Positions 15,104 through 20,827 of a DNA stretch of 20,827 nt are shown here, piece by piece. Position numbers and translations under genes: made by a program. The stretch spans positions 1-20,827 of the forward strand of contig CAYPTW010000046.1 in the NCBI GenBank assembly GCA_964413755.1. The letters run 5' to 3'. Positions within the stretch are counted from its first letter, which is position 1. Every line of letters starts with the position of its first letter. The notes beneath the pieces were generated by a model that saw only the letters and a list, made by a program, of their open reading frames with translations, did no database searches and had not been told where the DNA came from. Source of the DNA: XN24 sp964413755 (GTDB lineage Bacteria > Pseudomonadota > Gammaproteobacteria > Steroidobacterales > XN24).

Positions 15104-17008
15104 ATGGATACCGAAGCTTTAGAGATACGGCAACACCTGTCGCGCTTCCCGCCCTTCGAAGCGCTCCCGGACGACCTGCTGGACGAGGTGGCCGAGCGCG
15201 TGGACGTGGTCTACTTCAAGGCCGGGGCCGACGTGCTGGAGCGCGAGCAGGAAATCCACGACCTGTATTACATCCGCAGCGGGGCAGTGGAGATCTACCG
15301 GCGCAACGGCGCATTGCACAACCGGCTGGAGGAGGGCGATGTTTTTGGCCACTTCAGCCTGCTGCGCAATCACCGTACCCATTTTCCGGTCAAGACGATA
15401 GAAGACACCCTCGTCTACCTGATTCCCGACGAGATCTTCCAGCGCTTGTGCACCGAGAACGAACAGTTCGCCGATTTCGTCGAGCTCGAGCAGCCGCGCC
15501 TGAAGACGGTGGTCGAGAGACGCAGCGCCGAAGACGGGGTCATGACCACGCGGGTGCGCAAGCTGATCACCCGTCCGCCGGTGGTCGTCGACGCCGCCGT
15601 ATCGGTGCGGGAGGCGGCGCAGCGGATTACGGACGCGTACGCGACCTCGGTGCTGGTGCTCGCTGAACCTGACGACAACCCGCGCTACAACGTCACGGAC
15701 GAGAGCGGGCAAGCACGACGGCTGCTGGGACTTCTCACCGACAGCGATTTTCGCAGCCGTGTCGTGGCGGCGGGAATCTCGCCGGATACTCCGGTGGGCG
15801 AGGTCGTCGAGGGGCTGCCGTACATGGTCCAGTCCGACGAGACGCTGCAGGAAGCCATGCTGCTGATGCTGCGGAACAACCTGCAGCACCTGCCGGTGCT
15901 CCATCGCCGGCGCCCGGTAGGCGTGCTGCACATTTCCGACATCGTACGCCACCAGACCCACACCAGCCTGTACCTTGTCGAGCGGATCTTCACACAGGAG
16001 AACGCGAATGCACTTGCGCGGCTATTGCCGGACGTGCGGCAGTCCTTCGTGCGCATGGTGGAAGAAGGGGCCGACTCGCAGATGATCGGCAGCGCGCTCT
16101 CGACCATCGGGCGCAGCTTCACGCGGCGCCTGCTGGAGCTCGGGGAGGCGGAGCTGGGACCGCCGCCGGTGCCTTATGGCTTCATGGCCCTGGGATCCAT
16201 GGCACGCAACGAGCAAAGCATCGTCACCGACCAGGACAACGCGCTGGTCCTCGATGACAGCTTCGACCCGACCCAGCATGACGCGTATTTCGAGGCGCTC
16301 GGCAAGTTTGTCAGCGACGGGCTTGCGGCCTGCGGCTACAGCTACTGCACCGGTGAAATCATGGCCACCAATTCCAGGTGGCGCCAACCGCTCAGCGTCT
16401 GGAAGCAGTATTTCACCGACTGGATCGACAATCCGACACCGGAACGCCTGCTCCATAGCTCCATATTCTTCGATCTCGACACCGTCAGCGGGGAACAGGC
16501 CTTTGTCACGCAGTTGCAGGACCTGGTGGCGGAAAGAGCGCCGCGCAGCCCGCTGTTCCTCGCGGCGATGGCGCGCAATGCATCCAACCGCACGCCCCCG
16601 CTGGGATTTTTCCGTAATTTCGTCATGGAGAAAGACGGCAAGCAGAACAACACCATCAACGTGAAGCGGCGTGGGACCGCGCCCATGATCGACCTCATCC
16701 GCGTCCATGCGCTGGCCTGCGGCTCGACCGCACAGAACTCCTTTGACCGCCTGGACGATATCGCGCGCACCAACCTGCTGCCGTCCGGGGTCGGCGACCG
16801 TATCCGTTATGCACTCGAGTTCGTCTCGATGGTGCGCATCCGGCACCAGGCCATTGCGCTGAAGCGCGACCTGGCCCCGACAAACAGCATCGAGCCGGAA
16901 AATATCTCCAGTACGGAGCGGCATAACCTGAAAGATGCCTTCCAGTTGCTCAGCGACGCACAGAAATTCCTCCAGTTCCGCTACCCCGTCCCGGCACGCC
17001 GGGGCTGA
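15104..17008 (+). CDS. cNMP-CBS-DUF294 nucleotidyltransferase-like regulator
   Basis: This is a 634-residue cytoplasmic multidomain protein. Residues about 15-125 form a cyclic-nucleotide-binding (cNMP) domain (IRSGAVEIYRRNG, LEEGDVFGHFSLL). About 150-285 is a CBS pair (ITRPPVVVDAAVSVREAAQR; MVQSDETLQEAMLLMLRNN, with HLPVL and GVLHISDIV). About 310-470 is a GlnD-like nucleotidyltransferase domain (DUF294) with the signature GSMARNEQ at 364-371 and TDQDNA with D376/D378. The remainder is DUF294_C, containing RRGTAPMIDLIRVHAL. CBS domains bind adenine nucleotides, and GlnD-type domains uridylylate PII proteins, so a nucleotide-responsive protein-modifying role is plausible but unproven. The phosphate-binding roll lacks an obvious canonical Arg-Ala pair, so cNMP binding is uncertain. 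An exonuclease gene follows after 22 nt. Confidence 0.9.
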   Translation: MDTEALEIRQHLSRFPPFEALPDDLLDEVAERVDVVYFKAGADVLEREQEIHDLYYIRSGAVEIYRRNGALHNRLEEGDVFGHFSLLRNHRTHFPVKTIEDTLVYLIPDEIFQRLCTENEQFADFVELEQPRLKTVVERRSAEDGVMTTRVRKLITRPPVVVDAAVSVREAAQRITDAYATSVLVLAEPDDNPRYNVTDESGQARRLLGLLTDSDFRSRVVAAGISPDTPVGEVVEGLPYMVQSDETLQEAMLLMLRNNLQHLPVLHRRRPVGVLHISDIVRHQTHTSLYLVERIFTQENANALARLLPDVRQSFVRMVEEGADSQMIGSALSTIGRSFTRRLLELGEAELGPPPVPYGFMALGSMARNEQSIVTDQDNALVLDDSFDPTQHDAYFEALGKFVSDGLAACGYSYCTGEIMATNSRWRQPLSVWKQYFTDWIDNPTPERLLHSSIFFDLDTVSGEQAFVTQLQDLVAERAPRSPLFLAAMARNASNRTPPLGFFRNFVMEKDGKQNNTINVKRRGTAPMIDLIRVHALACGSTAQNSFDRLDDIARTNLLPSGVGDRIRYALEFVSMVRIRHQAIALKRDLAPTNSIEPENISSTERHNLKDAFQLLSDAQKFLQFRYPVPARRG

Positions 17009-17030
17009 CCGGTCGCCATGGGAGTTCTTC

Positions 17031-17587
17031 TTGAGTGCGGCGCAAACATTTGACTGGCCCCGGTTCATGGCGCAGCGCGGCGCTGCGGCCAAAGACCCGC
17101 GCCTGAAACACTTTTACCAGGCGTGGAAACTGGAGCCGGGACAGAAGCTAGGCGAGACGCCGCTGGTGGCGCTCGACATCGAGACCACCGGCCTGGACCC
17201 CAACCGGCACTCCATAGTCAGCATTGGCGTGGTGCCGTTCACCCTCGAGCGAATCCACTTTTCGCAACGGCGGCACTGGCTGGTGCGTCCACGGTTCCCG
17301 CTCCAAGCGCTCTCGGTCACCCTGCATCACATCACCCACTCGGATCTCGTCAATGCCCCGGACTTGCGCGAGGTGCTCGACGACCTGCTCGGGACGCTGG
17401 CCAACTGCATCCCGGTCGTGCATTACCGCAACATTGAGCGTGCCTTCATCGAGTCGGCGGTGCAGTTCCGCCTCGGCGAGAGCCTGCAGTTTCCCGTTAT
17501 CGACACCATGACCCTGGAAGCGCGCATATATCGGCAATCCCTGCCGGCGCGCTTCAAGCGCTGGCTCGGCCGCCGGCCGGTTTCGAT
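17031..17587 (+). CDS. DnaQ-type 3'-5' exonuclease (partial, cut by gap)
   Basis: This is a DEDD-superfamily 3'-5' exonuclease related to the DNA polymerase III epsilon subunit; about 185 residues are visible before the N run. Motif Exo I is ALDIETTGLDPNRHSIVSIG (D49, E51). The Exo II region is VVHYRNIERAFIES, where Glu136 occupies the place usually taken by Asp. D158 in FPVIDTM is also visible; Exo III is lost in the gap. The preferred start is TTG 17031, which has GGGAG 6 nt upstream; ATG 17067 is an alternative without a good site. It begins 22 nt after the DUF294 gene, and the two are found together in many gammaproteobacteria, suggesting one transcript. Whether it acts on DNA or RNA cannot be told. 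Confidence 0.85.
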
Positions 17588-17687
17588 NNNNNNNNNNNNN
17601 NNNNNNNNNNNNNNNNNNNNNNNNNNNNNNNNNNNNNNNNNNNNNNNNNNNNNNNNNNNNNNNNNNNNNNNNNNNNNNNNNNNNNNN
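17588..17687. other. Assembly gap (exactly 100 N)
   Basis: One hundred consecutive N, the conventional placeholder for a gap of unknown size. It cuts off the end of the exonuclease gene on the left and the end of the BCCT carrier gene on the right. Both genes read into it, so at least the two C-termini are missing. Other genes could be hidden, and adjacency of the two sides rests on scaffolding. Confidence 0.99.
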
Positions 17688-19270
17688 ACGGCCATGGCTT
17701 GCAGCGCGACCAGCCCACCGCCGAGCAGCAGCGCGACCGCGATGCCACCCTCGATGAATGCCCAGAACACGCGCTGCGCCTTGGGCGCATCCACCTTGCC
17801 TCCCGCGGTGATGGTATCGATCACCAGCGAGCCGGAGTCTGAGGACGTAACGAAGAACACGATCACCAGCACGATGCCGACGAAGGACGTGATCTGGGTG
17901 AGCGGCAGCTCGCTCAGCATCACGAAGAGCTTCACTTCCAGCGCAGCTTCCCGGACGCCCTCGAAACCGGAACTGATGAACTGGTCGATGGCGGTGCCGC
18001 CGAAGGCGGTCATCCACAGCACCGACACCAGCGAGGGCACCAGCAGCACGGCGATGAGGAACTCGCGCACCGTGCGGCCGCGACTGACCCTGGCGATGAA
18101 CATGCCGACGAAGGGTGACCAGCTGATCCACCACGCCCAGTAGAACGCCGTCCAGCCCTGGCTGAAATTCGCGTCTTCGCGGCCGAAAGGGTTGGAGAGC
18201 GCCGGCAGGTTGCCGACGTAGGCCCACAGGTTCTCGAAGAAGCCGCTGAATATCACCATGGTCGGGCCGACGATCAGCACGAACGCCAGCAACACGAATG
18301 CCAGCACCATGTTGATCTCGGACAGCCTCTTCACGCCCTTGTCGACACCGGCGACGATCGACAGGGTGGCGACCGAGGTGATGCCGAGAATCAGCACCAC
18401 CATGGTGACGTTGCCCCCCGGGATGCCGAACAGGTAACCCAGCCCGGCGGCAGCCTGGGAAGCACCGATACCCAACGAGGTGGCGAGCCCGAACAGCGTG
18501 GCGAACACGGCCAGCATGTCGATGACGTGGCCCGGCCAGCCCCAGATGCGCTCGCCGAGAATCGGGTAGAAGATCGAGCGGATGGTGAGCGGGAGGCCCT
18601 TGTTGAAGGAGAACAAGGCCAGCGCCAGCGCAACCACCGCGTAGATGGCCCATGGATGCAGGCCCCAGTGGAAAATCGTAGCGGCCATGCCGAGCTTGCG
18701 TGCAGCCTCCGGGTCGCCTGCCGCAGCTCCCAGAGGTGCCCAGTCGGTGCGTACGCCGTTCTCCATGCTCACGCCCGCCAGGGCGGTGTCGAAGTGCGAC
18801 ATCGGCTCGGAGACGCCGTAGAACATGAGCCCGATGCCCATGCCGGCGGCGAACAGCATGGAAAACCAGCCGATATAACTGAAGTCGGGCGTGGCTTCAG
18901 TGCCGCCGATACGCACCTTGCCAAGCGGAGAGAAAATCAGCCCGAGGCACAACACCACGAAAATGTTGCCGGCGAGGATGAAGAACCACGCCAGGTTGGA
19001 CGTGAGCCAGTTGCGCAGGGCGCCGAACAGCGGCTCGACCTCTGTCTGCAGGGCAAGCGTGATGATCACGAAAAACAACGTGACAACGGCGGATATGGCG
19101 AAGACCTTGCCGTGGATGTCAAGCGAAATGCCGAGCGGCGATGCGGTGTAGTTGTCCTGGCCGATGACGTAATCGGTGTCGATCAGGGTTGCCTGGCCTT
19201 CGGGGGCAGGTACGCCTTCGCTGATCTCCTGGGTCTGGTCAGGTGTTCCCTTGTGGTCGTCTTTTTCCAC
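17688..19270 (-). CDS. BCCT-family betaine/choline/carnitine-type transporter (3' partial)
   Basis: This is an inner-membrane carrier of the betaine-choline-carnitine family, with 527 residues visible and at least the last membrane helix and cytoplasmic tail lost in the gap. A hydrophilic N-terminal tail of about 50 residues precedes the first membrane segment. Signatures: GMGIG at 143-147 followed by LMFYGVSEP; TIFHWGLHPWAIYA near 198; and the aromatic box WWISW with W380, W381 and W384 next to SPFVGMFIARVSRGR. The glycine-rich GMGIG form matches the Na+-coupled BetP type rather than the CaiT exchanger. TSSDSGS near 475 is also conserved. The start is GTG 19270 behind a near-perfect AAGGAGGT. 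It follows uspA after 26 nt. Substrate (betaine, choline or another quaternary amine) is not resolved. Confidence 0.92.
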
Positions 19271-19296
19271 GGGGCCTACCTCCTTTCTTCTTAGCT

Positions 19297-19725
19297 TTAG
19301 CTGTTGTGCGGCGGGCGCACGAGGAACACGGATACGTTGGTGTGCTTGGCCACCTTGTCGCCATGCGACGGCATGATGGCATCCACCTTGTGGGGCAGGT
19401 GGGTCGCCATGAGCACCAGGTCTGCGCCGATCTCCTCAGCGCATTTCACCAGCAGTTTTTCCATGTCTGCAGTGGGGTCGTGGCTGATCAGCACGCGGGA
19501 ACTGGTCTGCTGCCCGTGATGGCTGGTCTGCTCATCGGCGAAGGCGGAGAGTTTCTTCTCGTATTCCGCCGGGGTCCGTGCCACCGGTCCCGGGGTGTTC
19601 GCGGTGACGCTGACGTAGCAGACTTCTGCGTTGTAATGGCGCGCCATGTCGGCCGCGACCTGGAGCGATCTTTCGAGTGCGTCCAGGTGCGCCAGGTCTA
19701 CGGGAACCATGATTTTGGTAAACAT
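19297..19725 (-). CDS. Universal stress protein (UspA family)
   Basis: This is a 142-residue single-domain Usp protein, normally a cytoplasmic dimer. The N-terminal strand is MFTKIMVPVDLAHLD with the conserved Asp10. The middle helices contain LQVAADMARHYNAEVCYVSV, and the C-terminal core is IGADLVLMATHLPHKVDAIM followed by SHGDKVAKHTNVSVFLVRPP. The usual ATP-loop pattern G-x2-G-x9-G-S/T is not present: HLPH stands where the first glycines should be, and only SHG remains. ATP binding is therefore doubtful or altered. The start at 19725 has GGGAGGTAA upstream. It is first in an operon with the BCCT carrier; TeaD, a Usp protein beside the ectoine TRAP transporter of Halomonas, regulates its transporter, so a similar job is inferred. 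Confidence 0.9.
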   Translation of the reverse strand: MFTKIMVPVDLAHLDALERSLQVAADMARHYNAEVCYVSVTANTPGPVARTPAEYEKKLSAFADEQTSHHGQQTSSRVLISHDPTADMEKLLVKCAEEIGADLVLMATHLPHKVDAIMPSHGDKVAKHTNVSVFLVRPPHNS

Positions 19726-19925
19726 GCCCGTTACCTCCCTTGTGTGTAATTTCTCCCTGAATGTGCGGCGCAGTCACGGCGCGCGATGGGCACCAGAGAA
19801 CGAGCTGCGCCTTTAGACCCTAACATTTCGGCCTCCATACTGCGAATCAGCAGGCTCACTGCTGGCGCAATCCACCATGCGGCGCGGATAATGCATGAAC
19901 GCGAATACGTAGCGGCGAGGCACGC
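19726..19925. promoter_or_regulatory. Divergent promoter region of uspA-BCCT and the YeiH-like gene
   Basis: This 200-nt spacer separates two divergent transcription units. On the plus strand GATAAT (19887-19892) is a 5-of-6 match to a -10 element about 34 nt before the YeiH-like ATG, but no good -35 stands at the right distance. On the minus strand I see AGGGAGGTAA before uspA and no convincing promoter hexamers. Local AT content is higher around 19810-19860. No clear operator palindrome was found. Confidence 0.35.
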
Positions 19926-20827
19926 ATGGCGGCAAGCAAAAAACCGGGCGGGCAGCCCTGGACCGGGCTGGTCGTGGTCAGCATCGTGGCGCTAGTGGCG
20001 TCGCTGGTGCCGCTGTTGATGCGGCAAGCGCCCGCACCGTGGTCGGGGATCCCGCTGAGCCCTGTCTTGCTGGCAATCCTGGTGGGCTTGTGCCTGGCCG
20101 GCATGGCGCGGCGTAACCCGCACTGGAGCGCCGGGCTCAGCCTCGCGGCCGGACCCTTGCTCAAGCTCGGCGTCATGCTGATCGGGCTGCGCCTTTCGCT
20201 CGGCCAGGTCGGCGAACTGGGGATGCTTGCCTTGCCGCTGGTCGTCGGCGCACTGGTGACGGGGCTCGGCCTGGCACTGTTGCTGGGACGGGTTCTCGGC
20301 GTGGAGCGCAAGTTGACCGCCTTGCTGGCGGTCGGCTCCGCGATCTGCGGTGCTTCGGCGATCGCCGCCACGGCGCCGGCCCTGAAACCACGACCCGAGC
20401 AAACCGCCTACGCGCTCGCCTGCGTGGCCTTGTTCGGCCTCGCCGCGACCATGCTCTACCCCTGGCTGCTCCAGGCGTGGCTCGGCGATAGCCGCGCCAT
20501 CGGCTTCGTGCTGGGCGCAGCGGTCCACGACACTGCACAGGTCACCGCCGCTGCCATCCTCCATGAGCAGACCTTTGCTGCCGGCGAGACCCTCTCCGCG
20601 GCGACCGTGACCAAGCTGTTGCGCAACCTCTCGATGATGGTGGTCATTCCCGCCATCGTCTGGTGGGGTATGCGCGGTGAACGGCACGCCGAGGCGCGCA
20701 CGACGTTCCCCCTGTTCGTGCTGGGATTCATCGCCTTCGCAGCACTGCGCAGCGTCGGGGACCAGGTGCTTGCGGAGCAAGCCTGGTGGCCGGCGCTGAT
20801 TTCTGCGGCGGGCAAGGCCAGCGCCTT
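19926..20827 (+). CDS. YeiH/UPF0324 family membrane protein (3' partial)
   Basis: This is an inner-membrane protein of the YeiH (UPF0324, PF03601) family, some members of which are described as putative sulfate exporters. About 300 residues are visible, and the frame remains open at the right edge. Start ATG 19926 has GAGG 5 nt upstream. A basic N-terminus leads into a series of hydrophobic segments. Family signatures: KLGVMLIGLRLSL near residue 84, GSAICGASAIAATAP near 138 to 152, GAAVHDTAQVTAA near 198, and TVTKLLRNLSMMVVIP near 230. These match the two repeated re-entrant-like motifs of the family. It is divergent from uspA. No LysR-type regulator, a common neighbour in other bacteria, is visible. 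The true substrate is uncertain. Confidence 0.9.
   Translation, partial: MAASKKPGGQPWTGLVVVSIVALVASLVPLLMRQAPAPWSGIPLSPVLLAILVGLCLAGMARRNPHWSAGLSLAAGPLLKLGVMLIGLRLSLGQVGELGMLALPLVVGALVTGLGLALLLGRVLGVERKLTALLAVGSAICGASAIAATAPALKPRPEQTAYALACVALFGLAATMLYPWLLQAWLGDSRAIGFVLGAAVHDTAQVTAAAILHEQTFAAGETLSAATVTKLLRNLSMMVVIPAIVWWGMRGERHAEARTTFPLFVLGFIAFAALRSVGDQVLAEQAWWPALISAAGKASA

Noticed and set aside
16935..18143. Plus-strand frame running through the N gap
   Set aside because: Left part is the exonuclease plus an out-of-gene extension inside the DUF294 gene; right part is antisense of the BCCT gene. Ns merely keep the frame open.
19786..19995. 69-codon plus-strand frame in the uspA / YeiH-like spacer
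   Set aside because: It has no good ribosome-binding site, overlaps the start of the YeiH-like gene in another frame and shows no recognisable motif.

Overview
The window is a high-GC stretch (roughly two thirds G+C by eye) from a gammaproteobacterium. The best evidence for this is the gene order thrS-infC-rpmI-rplT-pheS-pheT-ihfA-merR-like followed by tRNA-Pro(GGG), a conserved block in Pseudomonas-like and related gammaproteobacteria. A betaine/choline-type BCCT carrier with a universal stress protein would suit a saline or marine habitat, but genus and species cannot be read from the sequence. One run of exactly 100 N (17588-17687) is a scaffold join.

Region 1 (1-5657) is translation and housekeeping: the end of threonyl-tRNA synthetase, IF3 with a rare AUC start, ribosomal proteins L35 and L20, a strong 15-bp hairpin, both subunits of phenylalanyl-tRNA synthetase, IHF alpha, a small MerR-type regulator overlapping ihfA, and tRNA-Pro behind its own promoter.

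Region 2 (5658-13593) is the most interesting part: a tightly packed three-gene signalling cassette directly after the tRNA. It encodes (i) a PotD/PotF-like polyamine-type periplasmic binding lipoprotein with no ABC permease or ATPase beside it, (ii) a membrane-bound hybrid histidine kinase with a large extracytoplasmic domain, HAMP, kinase core, receiver and Hpt, and (iii) a 1306-residue response regulator REC-PAS-GAF-GAF-PAS-PAS-GGDEF-EAL with both c-di-GMP motifs intact. The gaps are 2 nt and then a 4-nt ATGA overlap, and a weak terminator follows the third gene. The simplest reading is a sensor in which a binding protein reports a small cationic ligand to a phosphorelay that controls c-di-GMP. 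It resembles the Vibrio NspS-MbaA pair but with a His-Asp-His-Asp relay inserted between binding protein and c-di-GMP enzyme.

Region 3 (13646-17587) holds a CaCA-family Na+/Ca2+-type exchanger, a convergent small unnamed protein, a cNMP-CBS-DUF294 nucleotidyltransferase-like regulator, and a DnaQ-type 3'-5' exonuclease cut by the gap.

Region 4 (17688-20827), beyond the gap, has a minus-strand operon uspA-BCCT carrier (the carrier's 3' end is lost in the gap) and a divergent YeiH/UPF0324 family membrane protein running off the right edge. No insertion sequence, integrase, CRISPR array or phage gene was seen.
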